This document shows, in pieces, positions 9,159-17,427 of a stretch of DNA of 64,000 nt (positions within the stretch are counted from its first letter, which is position 1; each line of letters starts with the position of its first letter). The position numbers and the translations under genes are program-made. The stretch spans positions 434,001 to 498,000 of the forward strand of contig NZ_JAKLTR010000001.1 of NCBI RefSeq assembly GCF_022012415.1, given 5' to 3'. The notes under the pieces are model-generated. The model worked only from the letters and a program-made list of their open reading frames with translations, had not been told where the DNA came from and did no database searches. Source of the stretch: Terrimonas ginsenosidimutans (GTDB lineage Bacteria; Bacteroidota; Bacteroidia; Chitinophagales; Chitinophagaceae).

Positions 9159-9602
9159 ATGCATTCAACATCATCGCCCAGTCTTAGTTTTTTTTATGAG
9201 GAACCTGTTACGTTACGAAACCGGAACTCGCTGAAGCTTTTTCTCCATGAGATCTTTCGGAAGGAGAAGAAAAAACTCTCTTCCCTCAATTATATCTTTT
9301 GCTCTGATAAACGTGTGCTGGAGATCAATCGCCAGTTTTTACAGCATGACTACTATACCGACATTATCACGTTTGAGCTTTCACCTGCGGGAGCTCCTGT
9401 GGAGGGCGAGATTTATATCAGCATCGACCGCGTGAAAGATAACGCCCGGCAACACGACACAACGTTTACCCGTGAGCTTCACCGGGTGATCTTTCACGGC
9501 GTACTTCATCTTTGTGGTTACAAGGATAAAAGCACGGCTCAGGAAAAACTGATGAGGGAAAAAGAGGACTATTATCTAAATCGCTACTTCGCAAAGAAGT
9601 AA
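9159..9602 (+). CDS. ybeY: Endoribonuclease YbeY (16S rRNA maturation factor)
   Basis: A zinc-dependent single-strand RNase for 16S rRNA 3'-end maturation and ribosome quality control, about 147 residues. The ATG at 9159 is preferred to an upstream TTG. The signature reads HGVLHLCGYKD; the third family ligand, usually a histidine in HGxLHLxGYDH, is replaced here by aspartate or lies slightly shifted. The fold markers YTDIITFELS and GEIYISIDRV are present. The same order of motifs is found in Bacteroidota homologues as far as I recall. It is transcribed away from feoA, towards the long gene-free stretch. Confidence 0.9.
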   Translation: MHSTSSPSLSFFYEEPVTLRNRNSLKLFLHEIFRKEKKKLSSLNYIFCSDKRVLEINRQFLQHDYYTDIITFELSPAGAPVEGEIYISIDRVKDNARQHDTTFTRELHRVIFHGVLHLCGYKDKSTAQEKLMREKEDYYLNRYFAKK

Positions 9603-9921
9603 ACTATCTGCTTATATTGATAAAGAGCGCTCGCTAATAACATTCATCTCTGCTCAGGTTTTTGAATACAGCCAGGCGTCCTTCCGAGGTTCCTACAAGG
9701 AGTTCCGAGGGGGTGTAAATGCGCATAAGGATAGCATGCCTCCTGTCTGAGGTTTAGAGTCTCGCAGTTGCCGGTCGCCTTAAAAAATGCAGCGCTTACA
9801 AACTTCCCTTCCTGACCCAAGCTCAAAAACGATATTCCGTTCATTTTTCCCATTTATCGGCTGATCCGATACGCTTTCTATGGATAGAAAGCGTGTTTCT
9901 GTCTTGATCCTCTGTTGTTCT

Positions 9922-9990
9922 TCCGTTCATTCCATTCATCCTCCATAAAATAACGGAAGATAAACGGAGGAACAATGGTGGATGAACGGA
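9922..9990. repeat. Palindromic dispersed repeat, copy A
   Basis: The arms pair in three steps: TCCGTTCAT with ATGAACGGA, CCATT with AATGG, and CCTCC with GGAGG, around a 21-base centre. Bases 9935-9961 are identical over 27 positions to 54974-55000 in inverted orientation. The flanking AACGGAGGAA-type segment is also shared, after an 11-base indel. It looks like a REP- or MITE-like element. Confidence 0.7.
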
Positions 9991-10857
9991 CATGCAGGCT
10001 TTGATCGAAGCACAAATGCACAGCTGATCTTTGCCATTCTTGTGTTTCCCCTTGCTGCATAATCAGTAATGCCTTCGTCAACATGAATGCTATGCAATGC
10101 CCAGAACACCTTTAAGCGCAGAAGTATCCTGAATTGCGGCGGTTATACTAAAACATTCGGAGCGGTTCGCCTCTAAATCTCCCCTGGGAGATTCGTGGTT
10201 TTAGGGGGAACTGTCAAACTGTGCAGCTTGGCAAGCGGTCATGGGCCATGGAACAAATCCGTTGATAGACCTTATCCAAACCTTATTACTACCAAGCTTC
10301 TCTGTCAACCTTCATTTAGCCGGAGTCCAATGGAAAAGAACCCCTGTTTCTGGGTCCTACAACACTCGCGGTCATTGCGGCTCCCTTCGTTCAAAATGAA
10401 CACGTCTTTACCCCTAAGTCTGAGGCTACTGACCCGCAACTCCCCTGCATTATATCTTTCCTCAACACGGAGATCGGCCCGGGCCGGCTGAAGACTTGCA
10501 GAACTTAGAAAGAAACACACTTTTACTGATACTTATACTGCCTGTAATATTCTGTTCATTGGATTCAGCTGCCAACAGCTCCTACCCACTCCCGTTATTC
10601 CTGAAGGCCCATGGTAAACGACGGGTCTTTGCCTAATAAATGCACACACGTCCTGATCAGGTGCGAATAAATGATAAGGTCCTGCAACAGGGACCTCCAG
10701 GCTTCCTTCCCGAAGGCTATACCAGAGGAACTCCCCTACATCCCGGGTATCAGCCCTACTTATTCCAAAAGCATATAAGCAGGCGAGCCGCCTTGCTGAC
10801 ACCTTAATAAATCCGCTGCTGCGAGCAGAGAATAACACAATGTGGCGCGCATAGGCT

Positions 10858-10873
10858 TGTTCCACGTGGAAAC
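10858..10873. promoter_or_regulatory. parS-like site 1
   Basis: TGTTCCACGTGGAAAC has a perfect 12-base palindromic core, TTCCACGTGGAA. It matches 14 of 16 positions of the chromosomal parS consensus TGTTnCACGTGnAACA. It lies in the gene-free region upstream of mnmG, a gene often close to bacterial origins. ParB binding is inferred, not shown. Confidence 0.55.
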
Positions 10874-10920
10874 ATCGACTAGCTAAACATACCACGCCCG
10901 TCACCCACCGCTCCTCTTAC

Positions 10921-10950
10921 TGTGGAATGTTCCATGTGGAACATTCCACA
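10921..10950. promoter_or_regulatory. parS-like site 2 within a 30-base palindrome
   Basis: The core TGTTCCATGTGGAACA (10928-10943) matches the parS consensus with one change, CACGTG to CATGTG. It is embedded in arms TGTGGAATGTTCCA and TGGAACATTCCACA, which pair perfectly over 14 bases around a two-base centre. The core starts exactly 70 bases after that of site 1. No T-run follows, so it is not a typical terminator. Confidence 0.55.
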
Positions 10951-11229
10951 GCGATACCTCGATGAAGTTAGAAGGCGCCCACCAGATGGGAAGGGTTGTT
11001 GCCGTTACCGTTTGAAGCCATAACACGGTGTATATATATTATACAGCAAACAAAACAATAGTCCCGGCTGAAGCAAAGCGGGAGTATCCAGAAGAAGGAG
11101 GCAATTGCCGGTAAGTCAATTCCTGCCGGGCAACCCGCATATCAGTCTTAAAAACTTTGTATCCTATAGGTGTCACAAGAAAGAGGCAGTCTGCGCACAG
11201 GTATACCATCCCGGTCCTGAAGTTTACTG

Positions 11230-11237
11230 TAACTTTG
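11230..11237 (+). promoter_or_regulatory. -7 promoter box of mnmG
   Basis: TAACTTTG is a full match to TAnnTTTG and ends five bases before the chosen ATG at 11243. This implies a leaderless or near-leaderless mRNA. A -33 TTG is not evident. Confidence 0.5.
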
Positions 11238-11242
11238 CGCCG

Positions 11243-13105
11243 ATGTTTCCAGAATATGATATAATAGTAGTTGGGGCCGGCCATGCGGGATGCGAGGCCG
11301 CCGCCGCAGCCGCGAACCTTGGGTCAAAGGTTTTGCTGATCACCATGAATATGCAAACCATCGCACAGATGAGTTGTAACCCGGCAATGGGCGGTATAGC
11401 AAAAGGGCAGATCGTTCGCGAAGTTGACGCGCTCGGAGGTTACTCCGGCATCGTCACAGACCTGTCTATGATACAGTTCAGAATGCTGAACAGATCCAAA
11501 GGCCCGGCAATGTGGAGCCCAAGAGCTCAGAGTGACCGAATGATGTTTGCCACTAAGTGGAGGGAAATGTTAGAGCAAACGCCTAACGTCGACTTCTACC
11601 AGGATATGGTGAAAGGGTTGGTCATAAAGGATGGAAGAGCTTGTGGGGTTGTAACCGGTCTTGGTCACGAGATCAGATCGAAAGCCGTCGTCCTTACAAA
11701 CGGGACATTCCTGAATGGCATCATTCACATAGGTGAGAAAAATTTCGGTGGTGGGCGTGCCGCAGAAAAAGCAGCCACCGGCATAACAGAACAACTAGTC
11801 AGTCTCGGCTTTGAAAGCGATCGCCTGAAAACAGGAACACCGCCAAGAGTCGACGGGCGAAGTCTCGACTATTCAAAAATGGAAGAACAACCTGGTGATG
11901 AAGAAATAGGCGGCTTCTCTTATACCGATACTAAAAAACCGCTAAAGCAAAGAAGCTGCTGGATCACCTACACAAATCAAACTGTGCACGATGTTCTGAA
12001 AACAGGTTTTGACCGCAGCCCTATGTTCGCTGGAAGAATTGACGGAGTTGGTCCGAGATACTGTCCCAGTATAGAAGACAAAATAAACCGATTTGCAGAG
12101 AGAGAGCGTCATCAACTCTTCATTGAGCCGGAAGGATGGGATACGGTTGAAATATACGTTAACGGATTCTCAACCTCCTTACCAGAAGAAATACAATACG
12201 AAGCGCTTCGTATAATTCCGGGCTTTGAGAATGTCCGGATCTTCCGCCCGGGCTACGCAATCGAATACGACTATTTTCCACCAACGCAGCTAACACATAC
12301 ATTAGAGACAAAATTAATATCAAATCTATTTTTTGCAGGTCAAATAAATGGAACAACCGGTTACGAAGAGGCGGCCTGCCAGGGCTTGATGGCCGGAATC
12401 AATGCGCACCAAAAAGTGCGCGAGCTGGATCCGTTTATCCTGAAAAGAAGTGAAGCGTACATCGGGGTTCTTGTTGACGACCTGATCAGCAAAGGCACCG
12501 AAGAGCCCTATCGCATGTTCACCTCCCGCGCAGAATTCCGCACCTTACTCCGCCAGGATAACGCCGATCTTCGATTGACAGAAAAGAGCCATCTTCTCGG
12601 ACTCGCATCGCAGGAAAGAATGGACAATGTATCCGCGAAAAAAGACGCTGTTGCAGAGATCTGGCAAGTCCTTAAAGAGATGTCTGTGGATCCGAATGAG
12701 ATCAACGGCTTCTTACAATCCATAGGAAATACGCCGATCCCGGAAAAACAAAAAGCCGAGAAAATACTCCGTCGCCCGGATGTGGAACTCGATCAACTGG
12801 CCGCCACACTTCCAAAGCTGGGGACTGCTCTCGCTAAATTCTCCAAAGAACAAATTGAGCAGGCCTCGATCCAGGTGAAGTATGATGTTTACATAAATAA
12901 AGAAAAAGAACTTGTCGCAAGAATGAGCCAACTGGAAGATCTCGAAATTCCATCAAGCTTTGATTACAAAAAAATTCAGGCCCTCGGTAATGAAGCGCGA
13001 GAAAAGTTGAACCGAATAAGGCCACGAACCCTCGGACAAGCAAGCCGCATCTCTGGAATCAATCCAAGCGATGTTCAAATCCTCATGGTCTATATGGGAA
13101 GATAA
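11243..13105 (+). CDS. mnmG: tRNA uridine-5-carboxymethylaminomethyl synthesis enzyme MnmG (GidA)
   Basis: With MnmE, this FAD enzyme modifies wobble U34 of several tRNAs. The 620-residue length is normal. The start at 11243 places the FAD-binding motif at the N-terminus (YDIIVVGAGHAGCEAA); the longer frame adds an unrelated 46-residue prefix and is rejected. Other family marks are CNPAMGGIAKGQIVREVDAL, GTFLNGIIHIG, RLKTGTPPR and GYEEAACQGLMAGINAH, and the C-terminal helical domain is complete. Neither mnmE nor rsmG (gidB) is adjacent. parS-like sites lie just upstream. The gene ends in a strong hairpin. Confidence 0.97.
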   Translation: MFPEYDIIVVGAGHAGCEAAAAAANLGSKVLLITMNMQTIAQMSCNPAMGGIAKGQIVREVDALGGYSGIVTDLSMIQFRMLNRSKGPAMWSPRAQSDRMMFATKWREMLEQTPNVDFYQDMVKGLVIKDGRACGVVTGLGHEIRSKAVVLTNGTFLNGIIHIGEKNFGGGRAAEKAATGITEQLVSLGFESDRLKTGTPPRVDGRSLDYSKMEEQPGDEEIGGFSYTDTKKPLKQRSCWITYTNQTVHDVLKTGFDRSPMFAGRIDGVGPRYCPSIEDKINRFAERERHQLFIEPEGWDTVEIYVNGFSTSLPEEIQYEALRIIPGFENVRIFRPGYAIEYDYFPPTQLTHTLETKLISNLFFAGQINGTTGYEEAACQGLMAGINAHQKVRELDPFILKRSEAYIGVLVDDLISKGTEEPYRMFTSRAEFRTLLRQDNADLRLTEKSHLLGLASQERMDNVSAKKDAVAEIWQVLKEMSVDPNEINGFLQSIGNTPIPEKQKAEKILRRPDVELDQLAATLPKLGTALAKFSKEQIEQASIQVKYDVYINKEKELVARMSQLEDLEIPSSFDYKKIQALGNEAREKLNRIRPRTLGQASRISGINPSDVQILMVYMGR

Positions 13106-13113
13106 TTTCTGAG

Positions 13114-13167
13114 AATATAGTTGATGCGCGTAAAACCTCATTCCACACACGCATCAACTATATTTTT
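13114..13167 (+). terminator. Terminator of mnmG
   Basis: AATATAGTTGATGCG pairs with CGCATCAACTATATT, giving a 15-bp stem with a 22-base loop, followed by T-rich sequence. It starts nine bases after the mnmG stop. Confidence 0.8.
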
Positions 13168-13233
13168 CCATTCACCATTTCTTTGTGGAAACCTGAAGCG
13201 CGCGCTATCTCATGAGTAATTAAAACCTCTACC

Positions 13234-14055
13234 ATGGATAGCAAACAAATTCTCACCTCCGATCTTCTCGACGTAATCTTCGATCAACGCAACAAAGCAT
13301 ATGGCGCCTATGAACTACGCCGCCACTACAATCGAAGAATTGGAAGAGCACTGCTTGTAACAGCGACAATTGTCGGTGTCACTATTACATCAGTTACTTT
13401 AGCCAACAAATGGAAACCGGCAGCAGACCCAATCGCACCGAAAGAAAGTCTCACGATTATCGAAATTCCAAAAGAAGAAAAACTTCCTGAGCCAAAACCT
13501 GAAACTCCACCTCCGGCAGACGTACAACCACCAAAATCGGAAATATATGTAGAACCAAAGATCGTGGAAGATCACCTGGTTGAGGAACCGATGACTACGA
13601 TCGAAGCCCTTGACAGTGCTGCCGTCAGTACTGTAAAGAGGGACGGACCCGTTGACATCGGACTATCCCAACCGACTGCAGATGCAACCGTCGGTGAAGG
13701 GAAAGGAATCATCGAAGAACCGGCGCCAAAGGATCCCGGGCCTTTCGTCGAAGTCCAGGTTCAGGCAAAGTTCATCGGTAACTGGGAAAAATTCCTGCTC
13801 CGTAATTTAAATGGAAATGTCCCCGTCGATAACGGAGCAAACCCCGGCCGCTATCAGGTAGTCGTACAATTCGTTGTTGACATAGACGGCTCAGTCAGTG
13901 ATATCAAACCTATCAGCAATGCCGGTTTCGGAATGGAGCAGGAAGCAATTCGCGTATTAAAAAAAGCAACCAAATGGGAACCGGCTATACAAAACGGCCG
14001 CCAGGTAAAAGCATACCGCAGACAACCGATCACCTTTCAAGTTGACGGTGAATAA
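13234..14055 (+). CDS. TonB family energy transducer
   Basis: A 273-residue protein linking the proton motive force at the inner membrane to outer-membrane transporters. The short cytoplasmic N-terminus has the Bacteroidota signature DVIFDQRNKAYGAYELRRHY. One membrane helix follows (about residues 38-58), then a proline/glutamate-rich periplasmic linker (LPEPKPETPPPADVQPPKS). The C-terminal TonB domain spans roughly 175-273, with VQFVVDIDGSVSDI and AIRVLKKATKWEPAIQNGR. No ExbB/ExbD or receptor gene is next to it, so it is an orphan copy whose partner receptor cannot be named. Confidence 0.9.
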   Translation: MDSKQILTSDLLDVIFDQRNKAYGAYELRRHYNRRIGRALLVTATIVGVTITSVTLANKWKPAADPIAPKESLTIIEIPKEEKLPEPKPETPPPADVQPPKSEIYVEPKIVEDHLVEEPMTTIEALDSAAVSTVKRDGPVDIGLSQPTADATVGEGKGIIEEPAPKDPGPFVEVQVQAKFIGNWEKFLLRNLNGNVPVDNGANPGRYQVVVQFVVDIDGSVSDIKPISNAGFGMEQEAIRVLKKATKWEPAIQNGRQVKAYRRQPITFQVDGE

Positions 14056-14061
14056 AACGAC

Positions 14062-14098
14062 AAAGGGTTTATAGAACTAATCATTCTATAAACCCTTT
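14062..14098 (+). terminator. Hairpin after the TonB gene
   Basis: AAAGGGTTTATAGAA and TTCTATAAACCCTTT form a perfect 15-bp stem around a seven-base loop, six bases after the stop codon. The following T tract is weak, so termination is likely but not certain. Confidence 0.65.
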
Positions 14099-14178
14099 AC
14101 TATTAAATTAATGACCCTATTAACGCCCTGCTGAATGACCGCAGCACCCTTTCCGGGATACAAATTCGCAGCGGTTAT

Positions 14179-15627
14179 TCAGCTCTTCGAAACAGGAACG
14201 ATCATTTGCACCTTTTGCTCACGACTGTTCACTGAATTAAAAGAGACCCCGCGAACCACTCCCTTACAACAAGAAGATCCACACTTACACTCAAACGGTT
14301 CCATTGTATCATCAAGGAACTGGGAATAATCAAGGGTCAATTCCTCATTGCGAGAAATGTCTCTCATTGCGATAACATTCAATCCATCGAGGCACGTATT
14401 CGCATCACAACTATGATTCTGGGGAGCCCACTCAGAAGGATCTTCATCCCACAAAATAAAAACCTCCTCGCTTATAGCATACGCATATCTGCGAAAGTTC
14501 AACTTCTGCTCCTCGTTCCAGTTAGTTTCCACAAAGCGTTTCGTCACGATTCGCTGAGCTCTCTCCTCTCCCGTGAAAATAACATCCCCCTTTCGGATCG
14601 GCCTTGCCGCATAAATTCCAAAACCCGAAATAGAATTACCTCTCATTGTATAAGGCTTCCTGTTTCTCTTATGTCTCGCTATACCCTCGGAGATAATTGT
14701 ATCAAGAAAGCCCTTCTGACCTGCCTCATCAAATTTCAATATAAAGTCTGCAGAACCCTCATATCCATCTTTGTAAAAAACAGAACACGTAAAATTAATC
14801 TCGAGGAAAAAAATCTCGTTCTTTTCATTTACCCTGAAATCAAGACGCGCATATCCAACACCATTAAAACCTTTAAAGATCCTCTCCGTCGCCATCCGCA
14901 ATTCCTTATCAAGTACAGGATCAGTGCACGGGAAATTACAGTCCGGGTGCAATTCAGATGTCTTTAAAGAATACGTCTTAAAAGATTTTCCTTCTGGAAA
15001 AACATATTCAACCGGTTTGAAAACGCGACACGATTTTCCGTCGGGAAGCGCTGCAACCAACACAGTAAACTCTCTGCCATCTACGTATTCCTCTACAAGT
15101 AAAGGCCCATAATCATTATAGATCTCTACCACCTTCTTCAACAGATCCTGTTTGCTATATAGAACTGAATTCTCATCGATGCCTAAACTGTCTCCCGCCT
15201 TAGACGGCTTAATGAACATTGGATAAGTGAGATACCTCTCTACTCTATCGATATCTTCAGGTTTCTCGATCATAAAATACCCCGGCGTCCTTACACCCTC
15301 GCAATGGGCAACATATTTCATCAACTCTTTGGTGGGGTCATACAACTTGGCCGTAGGTCCGGTGTAAGGAAGATCGAGAAGATCGAACGAGTGAATAACA
15401 TCAATTGATGGAACCTCCCATTCGAGATAACCCTCGCATAAATTGATGAACACATCATAATTCTTTCTCTTCAACTCCTTCAATTGCTTATAGGTCGTAA
15501 GCTTATTAAGAAATACGTGATCCACCTCATCAGTAGGCAACAGATCATTAAGATACCGGGGAGGATCATAATTCTTATAATCAACACCGGTTGTTGAATA
15601 GTCTGGCTGAAGAACACAAACTTTCAT
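14179..15627 (-). CDS. ATP-grasp ligase fused to a SET-domain methyltransferase
   Basis: A 482-residue two-domain protein. Residues about 1-310 form an ATP-grasp domain of the D-Ala-D-Ala ligase type: nucleotide-binding Lys in FIKPSKAGDSLGI (K140), VEEYVDGREFTV (180-189), and metal ligands D263, E276 and N278 in RLDFRV and FLEINFT. Residues about 330-460 form a SET domain with GFGIYAARPIRKGD, the cofactor-site motif NHSCDAN (404-410), ELTLDY (429-434) and a post-SET cysteine cluster (CKCGSSCCKG). SET enzymes methylate lysine; ATP-grasp ligases form amide bonds. Both active sites look intact. It is the last gene of a minus-strand cluster with a separate ATP-grasp ligase and a SET protein. The product is unknown; peptide or protein lysine modification is inferred only. 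Confidence 0.88.
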   Translation of the reverse strand: MKVCVLQPDYSTTGVDYKNYDPPRYLNDLLPTDEVDHVFLNKLTTYKQLKELKRKNYDVFINLCEGYLEWEVPSIDVIHSFDLLDLPYTGPTAKLYDPTKELMKYVAHCEGVRTPGYFMIEKPEDIDRVERYLTYPMFIKPSKAGDSLGIDENSVLYSKQDLLKKVVEIYNDYGPLLVEEYVDGREFTVLVAALPDGKSCRVFKPVEYVFPEGKSFKTYSLKTSELHPDCNFPCTDPVLDKELRMATERIFKGFNGVGYARLDFRVNEKNEIFFLEINFTCSVFYKDGYEGSADFILKFDEAGQKGFLDTIISEGIARHKRNRKPYTMRGNSISGFGIYAARPIRKGDVIFTGEERAQRIVTKRFVETNWNEEQKLNFRRYAYAISEEVFILWDEDPSEWAPQNHSCDANTCLDGLNVIAMRDISRNEELTLDYSQFLDDTMEPFECKCGSSCCKGVVRGVSFNSVNSREQKVQMIVPVSKS

Positions 15628-15669
15628 ACAGTCATTTGATTTTGCAGTAAATAAAAAAAGAGAATTGCC

Positions 15670-16818
15670 CTAGAGACGCATTTGCCTTCTGGTGAAAGCG
15701 TCATCGATAATGCTCCTGATAACGCTGGAAAAAGACCTTTGTGAAAAACGAAGAATAGCTCCGATCGATGTATAATTCTCATCCTCACTTAATCCGCACT
15801 GCGCATTTACTTCAAGCATATACAACTCCCCGGTCTCTTTATCCATCCGAACATCCAGTCTTCCATATCCCATACCACCTACCGATCTATATGCATCCAA
15901 TGTGATCTGGTTCAAACGTTGATCCAAAGACATCGGGGCTCTATGATACTCATAAAAATTCTCGTCTCCCGGCATTGGCTTTTCCTCTTCATAAATCTCC
16001 CACAGCCTGTCGAACGACAGAAACTTTTCTTCTTCCGGTAAAGAATTATGGAAAATGCGCTCGACACCGGCAAAAACCTCGCATTTCCCTGGGTCGGTAG
16101 AAGATCCGACCACAAAAGTTGTAAACTCCGGCCCGGCGATGAACTGCTCAACTATCAGCCCATCTGCGAGCAAATTCCATCCGCGGTACCCCTGGCTTAA
16201 CTCCTTCACCCTTTCACTCAGCTCCTTGTCGGTATAAACAACATTCTTTACGGACACGCCCATACTTCCGCCAGAAACAGCCGGCTTAATAATTAATGGT
16301 GCTCCGAGTTTTTCACAAAATCCGTCGAAGGAAATATTTGTGTCCCGGATAACAGCCCATTTAGCCGTCTTAACCCCGGAAGCAAGAAAGGCTTCCTTCA
16401 TCGGAATCTTGGATGTAGTAATATTATAATAGTGTGTGTCTGAGCCGGTGTAAATCAACCTGTGTTTTTCGAGCTCCGCTATAATGGATACCCCAGGAGT
16501 TCCGTTGATCTCGTCACCATCACATAGATTAAGAATAAGAGGAATTTTCCTTCCGGACCGCTTCTTTATACCGGCGATAACTTCTTTAAAATCCAGCATG
16601 GTTACTGGTTGCCATAACCAATCCGCGTCCAATTCTTCAAATACCCTGGAATACTCCTGGAGGCTCTGAGAAAAGTCGTAATAATATTGAAGATTCGGAT
16701 CCTCCGTTTGGAGATAGGGATAGAGCACCCAGATCTTTAACTTTTGGAGAGGGTTATTTTCTGCTTTCTTTCCGGAAATCTTTTTCTTAAGCTCTTTTTT
16801 CCCTGTTTGAGCGATCAT
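15670..16818 (-). CDS. Stand-alone ATP-grasp (D-Ala-D-Ala ligase-like) ligase
   Basis: A 382-residue ligase homologous to the N-terminal half of the next gene. A lysine-rich leader (about 1-27) precedes the fold. Key positions: K178 in PLIIKPAVSGGSMGVS, the adenine-binding strand LIVEQFIAGPEFTTF, and metal ligands D322, E336 and N338 in GRLDVRM and MLEVNAQCG. It is not Ddl: the substrate loop differs and a cell-wall gene context is absent. Its start overlaps the end of the upstream SET gene by 32 bases in another frame, and the next gene begins 42 bases after its stop. This points to translational coupling in one transcript. The substrate is unknown. Confidence 0.88.
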   Translation of the reverse strand: MIAQTGKKELKKKISGKKAENNPLQKLKIWVLYPYLQTEDPNLQYYYDFSQSLQEYSRVFEELDADWLWQPVTMLDFKEVIAGIKKRSGRKIPLILNLCDGDEINGTPGVSIIAELEKHRLIYTGSDTHYYNITTSKIPMKEAFLASGVKTAKWAVIRDTNISFDGFCEKLGAPLIIKPAVSGGSMGVSVKNVVYTDKELSERVKELSQGYRGWNLLADGLIVEQFIAGPEFTTFVVGSSTDPGKCEVFAGVERIFHNSLPEEEKFLSFDRLWEIYEEEKPMPGDENFYEYHRAPMSLDQRLNQITLDAYRSVGGMGYGRLDVRMDKETGELYMLEVNAQCGLSEDENYTSIGAILRFSQRSFSSVIRSIIDDAFTRRQMRL

Positions 16819-17296
16819 GCAGTTGCTGTTGTATAAATCGGGTAAGTGTGTAAGTCTTAATTATATCCTGATTGATGTGGGCGGCTCCCCGGATCTGTCC
16901 AAGACAATTTCTGCATCCACAATGACAATCGAAAGGCTGTGCCATGTCCCACTCAGTAGATGGATAGAAAAAAGTCATCTCATCGCCGGTAGAGATTTGC
17001 TTTAAGGCAACAATTTTCATCAAATAAGTATCAAAGAAAACATTGGGATCACAACTATGATTTATGTATTGCAGATGCTCCGGCTGTAAAAGTATATGTT
17101 CAGTCAGACCAATCTGAACAGTCAGGTAGGTTGGCTCCTTCAATATAGCCCCAGCGGAAAACTCGGCTACAACATCGCCCGGAAGATACTCCCTCTTCGC
17201 AAAGAAAGCATTCTGTTTACTCTCGATATTCTGCTGCACAGCAGCAAATACATGATCGCTGATCAAACGATAGCCGGGGCGAGTAGCTGTTACCAT
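16787..17296 (-). CDS. Small SET-domain protein
   Basis: A 169-residue protein made almost entirely of a SET domain. The start at 17296 was chosen because the frame before it is unrelated in composition. Motifs: NHSCDPN (79-85) for the cofactor and pseudoknot region, EMTFFY (106-111) with the catalytic-type tyrosine, and a post-SET zinc cluster CHCGCRNC (124-131). SET enzymes transfer methyl groups from SAM to lysine. Bacterial SET proteins are uncommon, and chromatin-type substrates are not expected here. It heads the SET/ATP-grasp cluster and overlaps the ligase gene by 32 bases. The helicase gene ends 131 bases upstream on the same strand. Confidence 0.87.
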   Translation of the reverse strand: MVTATRPGYRLISDHVFAAVQQNIESKQNAFFAKREYLPGDVVAEFSAGAILKEPTYLTVQIGLTEHILLQPEHLQYINHSCDPNVFFDTYLMKIVALKQISTGDEMTFFYPSTEWDMAQPFDCHCGCRNCLGQIRGAAHINQDIIKTYTLTRFIQQQLHDRSNREKRA

Positions 17297-17427
17297 AAAA
17301 TAATTGATATGAAAAGATAGACATAAACACTTACGTAAGATCCATCCAATATCAAATGTGCATAATTCAGACTTTATGCTTAATAAACCCGTCACGCAGA
17401 TCTACCAAAATCACGCACTGCCACTGA

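Larger units (their letters stand above)
9603..11242. other. 1.6 kb gene-free region upstream of mnmG
   Basis: Several short open frames exist on both strands, but none has a recognisable domain, a credible start, or the codon character of its neighbours. The stretch holds a hairpin repeat (9922-9990) also found near 55 kb, two parS-like palindromes (10858-10950), and the mnmG promoter at its end. The rest is of mixed composition and I see nothing I can name in it. Confidence 0.6.

Noticed and set aside
9878-10084. Small protein sharing IFRYFMEDE with a frame at 54863-55120
   Set aside because: The shared peptide comes from a palindromic DNA repeat present in both places and is not followed by further similarity.
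10195-10520. Open frames on both strands in the gene-free region before mnmG
   Set aside because: They overlap one another on opposite strands, have no domain and no plausible start; composition does not look coding.
10890-10910. ACCACGCCCGTCACC, which resembles the 3' end of 16S rRNA
   Set aside because: Only a short match, with no other 16S sequence around it; coincidence is more likely.
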